From Atherinomorus stipes (Eukaryota; Chordata; Actinopteri; Atheriniformes; Atherinidae): 64,000 nt of DNA. Within the stretch, counting starts at the first letter, position 1, and each line of letters begins with the position of its first letter. Both the position numbers and the translations under genes were made by a program. The stretch covers positions 434,001 through 498,000 of the forward strand of contig JALJCO010012849.1 of assembly GCA_023101725.1 (NCBI GenBank), given 5' to 3'. Positions 50,901-60,010 of this stretch are shown here, piece by piece. The notes beneath the pieces were generated by a model. It saw nothing but the letters and a program-made list of their open reading frames with translations. It was not told where the DNA came from and searched no databases.

Positions 50901-53510
50901 GAGGCAAGCTCCCAAGATGCAGCTGGCCTTGTTACCAAAGCGGCTGCAGACATATTCACTGGCTTTTATGTGTCTTATTACCCAGCTAATCTCAGTAAAT
51001 GTTTACAGGAACTTGTTTGTCGGGAGTCCCAGAACATCATTTTGGTTTTATGATCTTGGCAGAGGGCTGTTTAAATGAGAAAAAAGCAAGCTTTGTCTGG
51101 AACCCTCCAATCAGAGTAACAATTTGTCAATGTTTATGGCAAAAATTTGATTATTTATATGGAAAAATTAATTTAATTCACTTGAAAATTGACAAACTCC
51201 TCAGCTTCTCACCTCTTCTTTATATGAATAGTAAACAGTAAAACATATGTCAATAACACGTGACAATGGTAGGCTACAGGTGCAATTAAGAATTGAGAGA
51301 ACTAGGAATTGAGCATTAAGACCAGAGGTGTGAACGTAGCTTAAGAGATGGCAGGTGTAGCTAACAGACTTCTTTTCGAGCCACAGTTTCAGACTCATTT
51401 AGCTGCCTGACAAAAAAGGGAAAATGTAAATTAGAGCTTAATAGGCTGTATTAGAATATATTTTAGCGAGAGAAAGTACACATAACATTATGGCTATACT
51501 AGTTAGCATCTAGCTAAATTTGTAGCAGGCTTTAGCTACTTTCTATTGAAAACAGTTTGCAACATTGGTTTTAACAGCATTTTAGATGCTCAAACACTTC
51601 TACCATTCCACAGAGACTTGAAAACAAATTTGGCTCCCATATTAGCATAACATTAGGCTACATGACAATAAAACTCAAGACAAAAAGTAAGAAGTAGCCT
51701 ACAGTAGTTAGCAAATAGAACATTCACACATACGAGGCACATTTACAGACAGAGGTTTTAGGAATGCAGTTACTATAACTACCTGTCTCGAATTTAGTTA
51801 TAAAGACTACTCTTCCCTATCAGTTGTTATGGGGGGCTGTGGGCAGTGTGCGATTTGTAGAATAGTGAAATTTGGCGTGTAATAAACGGGTTTTCATTTT
51901 AAAGTATTATGCTCGCTATAGTAGTAGCGCCCGTTGGGCGCCTCTAGTGTTTCATGGTTGAAGTCGCGGACATTTAGGGAGGGACCGGGGTCACCACAAA
52001 AGGCAGGTACAGATCTACGCCACACTGGGCTCATGTCAACTCCACTACCTGAACTTAAGGTGCTCTTGTTCTGATATGGACAAACTGATTAATCAGGTGT
52101 GTGCAGTTACTGGGTCAGGCACACTGGAATAAAGTTTGTCGAATGAAAGCCTGATAGGGTGATAGAGCCCCTTTCGTGTATTTGGGTCATTAAATTAGCA
52201 TGAAAATAATTACTTTTGGACATTTCAAACTAGTTATCAATTCGGGACGTGTACCATTGTGATGCATCGATTTGATAATGAATTGGTACACTCCTGTTGG
52301 ATTAGTTCTTGTTATTACGATCTCGGTAAACAGGTAAACAGCTGTGGGACTTTTTAAATATGGTGGGGCGGAAAAGCGGAGATCATGAAAGGGGTGGGTC
52401 TTGCGAGTCCTACCAATCACCAAACTTCTACGTTTTCCAGTTCCTATGGAACCCCGAAAAGACCCTGACAGCTCACACAGAGATTGTATTTGGCAACCCG
52501 CAATGCCGCTGTGTATTGGCTTGTAGATATAAACATTAATGTCATTGTCAAACCCATTCAAATTTATTTTATATTTATTTTCAGGCTAAATATGTCTTCA
52601 GGAAATGTATTTTCATTTTGCACCCCTCCAAATGACTCGTGGAGGTATTCTTGTTATTTAAAAATATAGCTTTTCATAAAAATGTTCCATATTCAACCTT
52701 TAACCTCTGTTTTTGTCTTAGAGTTTAGTTAGAACAGACTTGAATTGTACAGTAGTTTGCTTTATAAGGCTGAAAAGCACAAAACAAAACAAAAAAAAAC
52801 ATTTCAAGCATACCTAATGTAGGAATCGTGTTGTAGTTAGTACTTCAGTAATAGTTAACTTATCTACTGTATATCTAATACTGCTACATTTCTCAACTTA
52901 CTCTTCCTGTGCCAACTTAAAGGTTGATATTATTGCCCTGTTATATGGTCAAAAAAATGGACATGCAGTAAATATAAAACTTTCTATTTGAACACTTTTA
53001 TGAGTTCTGTACAATAAAGATTAAATGCATTATTATCATTATTAAGTTTTTGGCCCTTTTTAACACTTCCATCCCTGTAGATAAACAGCCATTATAATGT
53101 TAACAGTAACATCTGGGGTTTTCCTGCTTTGACGAGTCAATGTGTCTTTTGAGAAAAATGCCTGGAATTTTATTGAGAGTGAATACAGGCCTTGTGTATA
53201 ATAAGTGGTAATGTTTTTTTTTTTTTTTACTGAAAAGAGTTTGAAATGCTTGTCACTGCTGTGCACATTTAATTTATTACTTTATGCCTTTGAATGTAAA
53301 GGACATCTTTCCTCCTCTTCTCTCTCTTGCTGTGTAGTCGCTAATGTTCCTGGGCTGCGTGGCAGCTGCTGGACTCGGCCTCAACCTTCTTTGTTTGGCC
53401 ATCTACCTGAGCTGTCTGTGCTGCTGCCGCAAAGACGAAGAGGAGGACAGCAAGAAGCCGAACTCCTGCTGTGTCACCTGGTCTGCTGTCGCCGCTGGGC
53501 TCATCACATG
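29856..53510 (+). CDS. ttyh2: Tweety family protein, probably TTYH2; exons 1-2 of a partial gene
   Basis: Tweety proteins are plasma-membrane proteins linked to volume-regulated or calcium-dependent chloride currents, though a pore has been questioned by structural work. Coding exons seen are 29856-29984 (43 codons, phase 0) and 53338-53510 (57 codons plus two bases). Exon 1 starts MSLARVDYIAPWWTYWLHNF, with the ARVDYIAPWW signature that fits TTYH2 better than TTYH1 or TTYH3. Exon 2 encodes a first transmembrane helix (LMFLGCVAAAGLGLNLLCLA), a cysteine cluster (CLCCCRKDEEED) and CCVTWSAVAAGLIT, the start of the second helix. The intron between is 23,353 bases and full of transposons. The GFYGNSET-type exon expected next was not found, so intron 2 runs past base 64000. 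Position after rpl38 supports the identity. Confidence 0.9.
29985..32015 (+). other. ttyh2: ttyh2 intron 1, 5' part without recognised elements
   Basis: AT-rich intronic sequence. No second exon, transposon terminus or tandem repeat was recognised. Short first introns often hold enhancers, but nothing here can be singled out. Confidence 0.55.
32020..32420. mobile_element. Possible hAT-like miniature
   Basis: The left end CAGGAGTTCCCAAACTTTT and right end CCCCCTTTGAAGAGTTCTG are loosely inverted. The flanks CTCTGCTC and TTCTGCTC agree at 7 of 8 bases, as expected of an aged hAT duplication. The interior has GTTGGGGTAGAGG and TTATTTA repeats. Confidence 0.5.
32591..32953 (-). mobile_element. 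Family A element, copy 3 (reverse orientation)
   Basis: It begins GTAACTTTTAGACC and ends CTGCTAAAAGTTCC, the mirror of copy 1 at 1644-2087. Shared blocks include GGAAACATTACGGGAGG, AAGATAAGACTGTCTTT and GATGAAGATGGATG. It is about 70 bases shorter than copy 1. Confidence 0.7.
32954..35621. other. ttyh2: ttyh2 intron 1 stretch, nothing firmly recognised
   Basis: There is only a GT-rich microsatellite-like run at about 35342-35375. Several open frames of 60-124 codons lack motifs and splice context. Confidence 0.5.
35622..37282 (+). mobile_element. Family A element, copy 4, split by an insertion
   Basis: The left part (35622-35796) has GGCATCCATCTTGCATCC, CCAGCCAGTAAAAGTCAG and the pyrimidine block. 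The right part (37123-37282) has GTGTACCATTAAAACAAGTC and GAAGCCCTGTTTTAAGG. The two halves match the left and right halves of copies 1 and 2. The 1.3 kb between them is a separate element. Confidence 0.6.
35797..37122. mobile_element. 1.3-kb non-autonomous DNA element nested in family A
   Basis: Both ends contain CGCGCGAAATGCAGACGGAG in inverted orientation (about 35824 and 37072). The outer bases are GGTGGCTTTCAGTCACGTGA on the left and, read inward, GGTTGCTTGCACCATACGTC on the right. The terminal inverted repeat is thus about 60-70 bases, imperfect in its outer third. No transposase motif was recognised inside. The duplication is not clear (TAATA/TATAG), so the superfamily is open. Confidence 0.7.
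37283..37784 (+). mobile_element. Family B miniature element, copy 1
   Basis: Ends AGGGTACAGAGTGTAAGAAT and TTTTTTACACACTGTAC form inverted termini around TACAGTGTGTAA. The interior (CATCTAGTAG, CTCCCAGACATTAAGATG, CCCATTAAACAAAGCTGG) recurs in reverse at 40891-42056. There is no coding capacity. Confidence 0.65.
37785..37900 (-). mobile_element. Family B element, truncated copy 2
   Basis: AAAGGTACAGTGTGTAAAAA followed by AAAGGTCAATGG and AATTCAAAAC is the same end as the start of the copy at 40891. It abuts copy 1 tail to tail, making a 71-base hairpin at 37749-37819. Confidence 0.6.
38265..38660. mobile_element. hAT-type TATCGGCC miniature, copy 1
   Basis: It runs from TAAGGATAGACTGATACATC to GGTCGATCCCTA. 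The inward reading of the right end, TAGGGATCGACC, matches the left. The flanks ATATTGTG (38257-38264) and ATATCGTG (38661-38668) match at 7 of 8. The interior repeats (AT)CGGCC words. It sits inside DNA ending GACACCCCTA, apparently the end of another hAT-like element. Confidence 0.75.
38676..40890. other. ttyh2: ttyh2 intron 1 stretch, nothing recognised
   Basis: T-runs near 39426 and 39710 only. No exon or clear element was found. Confidence 0.5.
40996..41695. mobile_element. hAT-like GATATATCG element inserted in family B
   Basis: It starts GGGGCTGTGCGATATACTGA, a terminus type known in fish hAT miniatures (GGGCTGCACGATAT). The right border is eroded. It is itself interrupted at 41148. 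Confidence 0.5.
41148..41490. mobile_element. Innermost AGGGTGGGAAAAA miniature
   Basis: AAGGGTGGGAAAAAGTTTTG starts a long imperfect palindrome (TGAAATATCGCGATATTTTC near 41177, GAAAATATCACGATATTTC near 41450). It is the same family as 55669-56093, which has better ends. Confidence 0.6.
42057..43490. other. ttyh2: ttyh2 intron 1 stretch, nothing recognised
   Basis: No exon, element end or tandem repeat apart from a T-run near 43185. The 83-codon frame at 42834-43085 has no recognised motif. Confidence 0.5.
43493..43823. mobile_element. Tc1/mariner-type miniature with 22-bp perfect ends
   Basis: Left CACTGCAAAAACTCAAATCT, extending by TA, is matched exactly by the inverted right end. TA flanks both sides (43491-43492 and 43824-43825). 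The 331-bp core is AT-rich and partly palindromic (TATTTTTCTAATTT against AAATTAGAAAAATA). A perfect terminal repeat with TA duplication is the mark of Tc1/mariner-mobilised miniatures. Confidence 0.85.
43853..44407 (-). mobile_element. hAT-type TATCGGCC miniature, copy 2, perfect 8-bp duplication
   Basis: Runs from TAGGAATTGACCGATACAG to GTATCGGCCTATCCTTA and is flanked by identical ATTTTCAT octamers (43845-43852 and 44408-44415). It is the reverse-orientation relative of the copy at 38265-38660. It is interrupted at 44013-44195 by a smaller element. Confidence 0.88.
44013..44195. mobile_element. 183-bp hAT-like miniature nested in the above
   Basis: Ends TAGAAGTGTAACG and (inward) TAGGGGTGTAAA. 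The flanks TTTTTAAT and CTTTTGAT agree at 6 of 8. The interior is palindromic around ATTCATATCACAATTCATGG and CCATGAATTGTGATATGAAT. Confidence 0.75.
44416..47396. other. ttyh2: ttyh2 intron 1 stretch with a GT microsatellite
   Basis: A (GT)n run lies at about 44667-44695. A pyrimidine-rich part occurs at 45790-46000 and another at 46900-47040. The even-composition block 46640-46860 could be a conserved element. No exon was recognised. Confidence 0.5.
47397..48279. mobile_element. 0.9-kb foldback element, 300-bp arms
   Basis: The left arm (47397 to about 47700) and right arm (about 47985-48279) are inverted copies at roughly nine tenths identity by eye, for example AATAGTTCACCCTCAGAATG, GGACGACTTCTCGTTTCCCC and ACTACATGGGACGAGCAGTA. 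The termini are AAAGGAATAGTTCACC-like, with TTA before the left end and TTGA after the right. The central 280 bases also contain inverted words around GGAAGCC and CTTCCGTAGTT. There is no transposase. Confidence 0.85.
48280..51830. other. ttyh2: ttyh2 intron 1 stretch, scattered repeat remnants
   Basis: ATCGATTAATCGAGTTTGAC at about 48789 is a piece of a hAT-like TTAGTCGATTAATCG miniature. Related words occur at 49250-49400 and 49780-49915 (GGGACACCAC, TAGCCCT) without clear ends. Nothing else was recognised. Confidence 0.45.
51831..52700. repeat. Unclassified repeat, shares its end with 32545-32575
   Basis: The right end TTTTCATAAAAATGTTCCATATTCAACCTT recurs inverted as GTTGAATATGGAACATTTTT at about 32556, so a repeat family with this terminus exists twice in the intron. 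The opposite end could not be fixed. Confidence 0.4.
53338..53510 (+). CDS. ttyh2: ttyh2 coding exon 2
   Basis: Acceptor TTGCTGTGTAG and donor GTGAGA. It continues the exon 1 frame with SLMFLGC and ends two bases into a codon after GLIT. It contains membrane helix 1 and the acidic cytosolic loop. A + strand open frame at 53205-53537 in another phase is a shadow. Confidence 0.93.
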
Positions 53511-54049
53511 GTGAGAGAACAACTCATTATGAACTAACTGGTTATGTTGCACGTTTGTTTTCTGTTGACGTCTGCCATTCATACTCTTCACTGATCATCG
53601 TTTATTCTGAGCACAGAGCTGTAAGCGGTGTGATGTTCCCACCATAACAGACTAAATTCTGTTTTTCCAAATTGGATTCATAGCATTATAGTTTGAAGCA
53701 TGTCAATTTTCTGCGTGTTTACAAACAAAGCCGGTGTTGTTATTTCCTGTGTGAGAACGTGGTCCTGAGGATACTGTGGCAGGAACTGGCGCTTAGGCCG
53801 TTTTGAATTCGATGGCACTTGTATATTGTATGACATTTGTCTGCAGCAGTATTTTGTCAGTGGATAACTCCACTAGGTTCATTATGTCTCCAGTTTTCAA
53901 ACTTAGTTTTGTCAATAGAGTAGCAGAAAAACTGCACAGCATATTCTCAATAAAAACCTTTTGTCTTTCTGACTTTGGAGAAAAGGATTCATTCATCATG
54001 AACGTTAGCCCTACTTGCTTTATCATGTAGAGCAGGATTACTCAATTCA
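53511..54049 (+). other. ttyh2: Start of ttyh2 intron 2, nothing recognised
   Basis: Begins with the donor GTGAGA. No further tweety exon was found here. Two mirror open frames at 53793-54030 are not supported as genes. Confidence 0.6.
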
Positions 54050-54495
54050 GTACGGCTGCACAATAATTATCAGGCCGATAACAGGAAATTATTACGTCAT
54101 TCCGATAAGTCCGATATCATGACCACTTGCCCTGATGGCATATCAGGGGCGCAGATGGGATTTTTAAATGGGGGGACCAAATGATTTCAACTCAATAAGT
54201 TATTTTTGTGTAATTTGGCCTTTAACCCCCCCAAAAGCTGTTGCTTCACAGGGGAGACCCCAAGCTGCTTCCAAACCACTTTAACTTCTTATTCTAGACA
54301 CTAGCTACCCCCCACAGTCTCAGTTTTAAGTTTGAAAAGTCTTTTTTGGTTTTGTTAATAGTTTTAATGTCATGATTAGGGTATCGGTTTGTGTGTTATC
54401 GGTTAGCAGTTAGCAGTATCGGCCTTTAGAAGCTGAAATTTATTGGTTATCAGTATTGTTTTGTTTTGTTTTAAAAGGTTTTCGTGCATCCCTGC
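54050..54495. mobile_element. hAT-like GGCTGCACAATAATTATC element
   Basis: The left end GGCTGCACAATAATTATC and the inward right end CAGGGATGCACGAAAACC are related termini. CCGATAAC, CGATATC and TATCGG words fill both ends. The middle is unrelated AT-rich DNA. The duplication is not resolved. Confidence 0.5.
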
Positions 54496-54670
54496 AATTG
54501 GTCCTACGAGGGCGCAATCCAGCAGGTTTTCCATGTCTCTGTGCTCCAGTACAAGTTAATGAGTCATTGTGCAGAGATTGATTGGCTATTGGATCAAATT
54601 ATTTGAGTCAGGTGTGTTAGAGCACGGAGACATGGAAAACCTGCTGGATTGCAGCCCTAGTAGGACCAAA
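54496..54670. mobile_element. 175-bp hairpin miniature element
   Basis: The 51-base arms (54496-54546 and 54619-54670), containing GCAATCCAGCAGGTTTTCCA and its inverse, are nearly perfect. AATTGGTC and GGACCAAATT at the edges belong to the palindrome or its duplicated target. Confidence 0.75.
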
Positions 54671-55454
54671 TTAAGTGACTGCTATTGTAAATAAGTGCTG
54701 TAGAGCTTATCCCATCTGATATAGGAGTAACACGGGGAGACAACACATACAGAGTTACAATTTGACATCATCATTTAGATCAATATATATTTGGAAGGGT
54801 TCCTTGTAACCAAAGAAAACCTATCCAGAAAGAGAAAATGTTGCTTTTTCCACACATTTTTGACAGATATTCTCCAGTTGTGCCCAGATTCTAACCATTC
54901 CGCTACCTACCTTTTTATTCCTTCCCGCTTCTCTGGTCTGGATGCTTGTCTGTCCGGCTGATTTGTAAAGTATCCCAAGCTTATATTTCTACTATGGACT
55001 GGGGTTCACAATTGAAAATTCAGTAGATGTATTTTTTTTTTTAACTGTTCTCCTTTTGATGAGTTCAGTCTTTGATCTGTCTTTGCAAGTCTCTTTTAAC
55101 TCCGAGACACTAATGTGGAAAACATCTCTGTAAAAACTCTTCACTCTTTGAACATTTTTGTAGGACTCTTGGCTTCACATGGAAAACACCACAGGATGAA
55201 TGTACGGAGATGTGTTTACTGGCCTTGAGGACCTAACGGTATCTGATAGGGGGTATTGGAACAATCATCTTTCTGGTGATGTTTGCTTGAGTATTATTAA
55301 AGTTTTCCTTAGGCATGCTGACTCTCAGCTATTATACAGTTTTGCTGGAAGCCTGATGTGGAAAGTTTTCTCAATAATCTGCTGACTTAGAGGTGAAATT
55401 GTGTCATCCAGTTAGCTGGGAGATGGCCATGGATGCATGTTGCATAAGCACACT
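54671..55454. other. ttyh2: Intron 2 stretch, nothing recognised
   Basis: No exon or element end was recognised. Confidence 0.5.
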
Positions 55455-55462
55455 GGATGAAG

Positions 55463-56252
55463 TAGGGATGTACGATATAATCAGCCCCCTTTCTGGTATC
55501 TGCCTATATTGGCCTTAAAACTGAGTATCGGACATCGGCCACCCCACCAATATTTAACCGATACGCCGCTGTTTCTAAAGTCTTAAAAAAAAAAAATATA
55601 GAAATTTCTTCTTCTTCTTCTCTTCAAAAATGTCTTTTTTTTTTACAGACTTTGAAACTTGTAAAGACTAGGGGTGGGAAAAAATATGGATACACTGAAA
55701 TATTGTGATATTTTCATATGCTGATATATTGACAATTAATAATGTGGTATCTATCTATTTTACTAAAGAAATCTTGCGATAATTCATCATTCTGTTACTA
55801 AATCTCATGAGAATTCACAAAAATTTTGCAATATTTTCATATACCGATATATTGACATTCAAAAAACACAGTATAGATCTATTTTACTAAAGAAATCTCA
55901 CAATATTTCATTGTTCTGTTGCGAAATCTCAGGAGAATTCACAAAATATCGTGAGATTTTGTAACAGAACGATGAAATCTCGCAAGATTTTGTAAGTAAA
56001 ATAGATCGATACAGAGTTTTTAAATATCGATTTGATAATAGCATATGAAAATGTTGTGATATTTCAGAGTACGAATTTTTTTCCCAACCCCTATTTTTCA
56101 AAGTGTCTGAAATGGATAACAAAACTGCTATTTGCAATGACTGCTATTTTTTTCAGCTTTTATATCTGTATCGATATCAGTTATCGGTCATATGAGTTTT
56201 AAAATATCGGTAGATTGGATATCGGCTAAAATTCCAATATCGTGTATCCCTA
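55463..56252. mobile_element. hAT-type miniature with perfect 8-bp duplication, host to a nested element
   Basis: Runs from TAGGGATGTACGATATAATC to CGATATTGGAATTTTAGCCG read inward (the + strand ends CGTGTATCCCTA). Identical GGATGAAG octamers flank it (55455-55462 and 56253-56260). TATCGG words occur near both ends. There is no transposase. Confidence 0.88.
55669..56093. mobile_element. AGGGGTGGGAAAAA miniature nested in the above
   Basis: Left TAGGGGTGGGAAAAAATATG and right TTTTTTTCCCAACCCCTA are inverted. The core repeats GAAATCTC, ACAAAAT and TATTTTCATAT in both orientations and is partly duplicated (55700-55830 against 55830-55960). Same family as 41148-41490. No matching flanking octamer was seen. 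Confidence 0.75.
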
Positions 56253-56261
56253 GGATGAAGA

Positions 56262-56690
56262 CCCAAATGCAGGACAACACACGCAAGCAGATAGAGAGAA
56301 AAATCTTAATTCAAACTTAAAAAACAAAAGGTGCTACACGGGCAAGAAACGGGAATAGTTGGGAAAAGAAGTAGCTCTGAGGTGGATCTGGTACGGGTCT
56401 GGAAGCCACAAAAGCTTAACCAGAAACAGGAAGTGACATATTGAGGATGTTGCAAAGAGAGAAAGGAAATCACGTAAACAAAGATCCCTGACAAGACGCA
56501 GGTGAAGCAATCAGCAAGGGAACCCCGTGTGAAACACGAACAGGAAGCCAATATAAGGGAGGAAGGATTTTGAAATAACACAGGAAATGAACATGAAACA
56601 GGAGTTTAACAGAAACCACACAGCTAGAAGGAAACCAAGGCTGGAATCCCAAATATCAAAATCCAAAATAAAGATCAAAGACAAAGAAAA
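56262..56690. repeat. Interspersed repeat (ACAAGACGCAGGTGAA type)
   Basis: GACCCAAATGCAGGACAACA at the left, then CAGGTGAAGCAATCAGCAAG and repeated AACAGGAA and ACAGAAACC words, match a widespread fish repeat that I recognise by pattern but cannot name securely. Fragmentary words of the same kind lie at 28920-28990. Confidence 0.5.
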
Positions 56691-57013
56691 AAAAAAGGAA
56701 AATCTTAGAAGACAGAATTGCTAACTCAAAATGAAAACCCACCAATTCAAGAGGAAAATGCAAAAGTGAAAGGAACAAGTAAATGAAGACCATGAAGATG
56801 ATGAAAATGATGTTAAAAAAAAGTGTACAAACATGGCTCCTACACTTTTAAAGATCATTAAAATATATTAAATATGATTTTCTTAACTTCTAGAGCTGAA
56901 TAAAGTAAAAGATGTCAGAATAGAAAAGAAGCAGACATGCTTTATAGATTCCACATAAAAGACAGTTGTAGCCGACATTACAGTATGTCACCGCCTCATT
57001 TAACTACCACATA

Positions 57014-57217
57014 CACTACTCACAAAAAGTTAGGGATATTCAACTTTCGGGTTTTCGAGAACAGAATGATGCAGAATAAATATTCAACCATTGAACAATG
57101 TACATGTGCATTGAAAAGTACAGAAAAAGCTTAATTCAGTTAAAGATTGAAGTGGATTTTAGATTCATTCTGACATCATACAAAAAGCCAACTATCCTTA
57201 ACTTTTTGTGAGTAGTG
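57014..57217. mobile_element. 204-bp Tc1-type miniature, TA duplication
   Basis: The ends CACTACTCACAAAAAGTTAG (+GGATA) and, read inward, CACTACTCACAAAAAGTTAA (+GGATA) differ at one base in 25. TA flanks both sides. No coding sequence is present. Confidence 0.88.
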
Positions 57218-57783
57218 TAGATCTCTGAGTTTAGCTAACACCACCTCGGGTTCTGAGAAATTTATTGTTAAGACGAGTTCCCCAATAATGACAAAGTTTG
57301 CACTCAGTTCAGTCTTTGCAAATGTCAAGGGGTGTTTGGACAAGACGCTGATTGCCATGTTGTTGCGAGCAGCAGCAGCTTGCATCATAGCTATTGATGG
57401 ATATTTTATGACGGTCTGTCGGGAACGCCCCCCTGATGGGCAAAAAGCACCCTTGCCCGCCGCCTGTAGGATCAGAACAAGTCAGAGACACACAGTTATG
57501 CTACTGGAAAATGCCAGATGGTTGTTTTGCAACTGGGTGCACAAACCGCCAGGGGAAATAAAAGAAGCTGGGGTTGTGTTTTTCACGCATTCTTTCCTAT
57601 AAAGTCACCCTGAGAGGAGAAATCTGTGGATCAGCGCTATCAAACGCACCTCTTCCCCGGCTACAGCAAACCATGGTCCCTCCAGATAAACACGTATCAG
57701 CAATGAACACTTCATAAGGTTGTAATAAATTGAAATGAGATGAACCGACTAATCGGATCATATAAAAATTGGAGCATATTTAC

Positions 57784-57855
57784 TGTACCAGTCAAAAGTT
57801 TGGACACTTTCTCATTGAATCTAATCAAACAACAGTCCAAACTTTTGACTGCTGG
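57784..57855. mobile_element. Tc1-terminus hairpin (CAGTCAAAAGTTTGGAC)
   Basis: ACCAGTCAAAAGTTTGGAC at the left and GTCCAAACTTTTGACTG at the right are the well-known fish Tc1 terminal motif, here separated by only about 30 bases. It is a minimal internally deleted element. Confidence 0.75.
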
Positions 57856-57969
57856 ATGTGTGTTAATTTATGTCAATGTACAATTCAAGAAAAGATGACC
57901 AAACAGAAAGGGGGACAAGGCAGTGGAAGGTACAGTGGCAATTTTGAGAAGAAAAACAAAGCTTAAAGA

Positions 57970-58052
57970 CAAACGATTAGTCGATTATGAAATTAGTCAT
58001 CGACTATTTTGATAGTCGACAATTAGTGGATTAATCGACTAATCGTGGCAGC
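57970..58052. mobile_element. hAT-like TTAGTCGATTAATCG fragment
   Basis: GATTAGTCGATTATG, TAGTCGACAATTAGTGG and ATTAATCGACTAATCG followed by TGGCAGCC match one end of a common fish hAT miniature. A partner end ACCGACTAATCGG lies at about 57743. Confidence 0.55.
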
Positions 58053-58289
58053 CTTTGTGTACATGACTGCTTCTCAACCAGGTAGATGTAAGTATCACTG
58101 AATGCAGGTTGGGCAGGGACGTGGCGATGTTTAACGGCTCGTATACAGCTGTTGCTTCTCTATTCGGGTCACAAGTGTCCAACACTTCCATCTTATTTCT
58201 GTATCTGATTGACAGCTGAGAGTCCGCTGCACGCCATCATTTTTTCCCGCCAGGCCTCCTGGCAGGTCACGTGACCGAAAACTATCAAT

Positions 58290-59489
58290 TAGGGTTGTCA
58301 CGATACCAAATTTCTGTTTCGATACCGATACCATTTTGTATTTTGATACTTTTCGGTACTTTTCGATACTTTTTAAAAGGTAAACCAAACTCAATATTTA
58401 TTTCTTTTATTTGTGTTATTGCTCTTGAAGTCTTTATTTTAAAATAATCAAATAAAGAGGTAAAATCTTCAATTTAAAACACAGAGAACCAGTAATATAA
58501 AGCAATGCTAAATTAAAATCAAAATCATTCTATACATGAAACTTTATATGGACATAATTAGAAAAATAAATTGTAAAACTATCTAAATAAATTACATATT
58601 GTATGGCTTTTGGAATATTTTTTTAAATGTGTTTCAAAATGTTAATTTATTTAAAGTTGTGTCTCTATAGTTTATGATATGAAACATTAGGTATTAGGTA
58701 ATGTCTATAAAATCATGTTTGTGTGACTGACTTCAACATCAGTCAAGTTGTATTAATAATTATAATATATATATATAATAATTGAACATATCAGTCAGTT
58801 CATCTCTGTCACCATTTTTAAACTTATTTAAACATTTTAAGGCTGTAATAACTTTGAAGAAAATTAAAAATGTATTTATTAACCGTTTATGTGTCGTATG
58901 TAGGTTTCTGTAGGTTTCTACTGGGCTGGAAGAGGTTTTGTGCTTTTTACTTTGACATAACTGAACAACATCAGCACCAGTTGTTCCTGACTGAAGTCAC
59001 TAAGTCCGCGCAGTTTTCCTTTAGAGGAAAAAAGAAAAGATGACGGCTTTGGAAAAGCCCGTGTTGATAAAGTAGAGGCTCAAAGTACAGTTTGGAAGTA
59101 TTACGGATTCAAAGCGAATGACGAAGGCGAGCCGTTGAACACTGAAGCCCCGCAGTGAAAGTGATGCTACAAAGTCCGTCTGCTAATGGAGGCAACACTT
59201 CAAACTTCAGGTATCCGCGGCAGCGTCCACTCACCATGAATCAGCCTGCTGCTACCTGACGTCTCCTCCTCCTCAGTGAAGGTGCTTCACTGAGAGCCGC
59301 ATCATTAACTACGTCACACTCACTGCTGGCCTCGCTGCTCTTAAAGAGACAGGCTCCAATTTACCAATTTAGCTGCGTTTTTTTTTTCTTTTTAAAAAGT
59401 ACCGTTTCTTTTTAAATGCTGGTATAGTACCGTTTTAAACGTGTTAGTATTGCGGTACTATACTGGTACCGGTACACCGTGCAACCCTA
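58290..59489 (+). mobile_element. 1.2-kb hAT element with decayed BED-finger sequence
   Basis: Ends TAGGGTTGTCACGATACC and, read inward, TAGGGTTGCACGGTGTACC. The flanks CTATCAAT (58282-58289) and CCTTCAAT (59490-59497) match at 6 of 8. At 59069-59157 the + strand reads KVEAQSTVWKYYGFKANDEG and stops soon after. At 59185-59211, in another frame, it reads NGGNTSNFR. WKYFGF and GGNTSN motifs are typical of the BED zinc finger at the N-terminus of hAT transposases. The rest of the transposase is absent, so this is an internally deleted copy. Confidence 0.75.
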
Positions 59490-60010
59490 CCTTCAATATC
59501 ACTTGAAGGGGCCCAGCGCCTCCAAATTTGAGATTTGGGTTTTCAGCCGGACAAAGATAGACTGCCCTTCCTGGGTTGGGAATGAGTTCTTGTCCCAGAG
59601 GAGTTTATGTGTTTCAGGTTCTTGGTTGTGAGTGCTAGGAAGGTCAACTGATCAGTGCAGCATCAACAGTGATGCTGAGAAAGCCAAAGATCTCCCAGGT
59701 CAGTCTGTGGTGTAAAACACGAGCTTCCTCAGGATGTCTGAGCTCTTCCATACATACAGAGAAGACGTTAAAGCTTGTTACATACTCCACAAGAAGCAAA
59801 AACTTTGTTCTTGCCAGTGAGGCTGCAAGAAAAGGAAAAAGTCAGTTTTCGTCAAGTCATTTCATACTCCACAAGAAGCTCTGCGACCGGGCATATGCGG
59901 GGGGAAGAGGGGAGGTGACTGTGATTATACATTTACAATAAACTTCGTCCGTGGCAGGAAAGAGTTGCACACGTGGTGGTGTCCGTGTATTTAAATGCCA
60001 CTGTGTGTAC

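Noticed and set aside
53205..53537. 110-codon + strand open frame
   Set aside because: It overlaps ttyh2 exon 2 in another phase, and the splice-bounded exon frame gives the tweety sequence.
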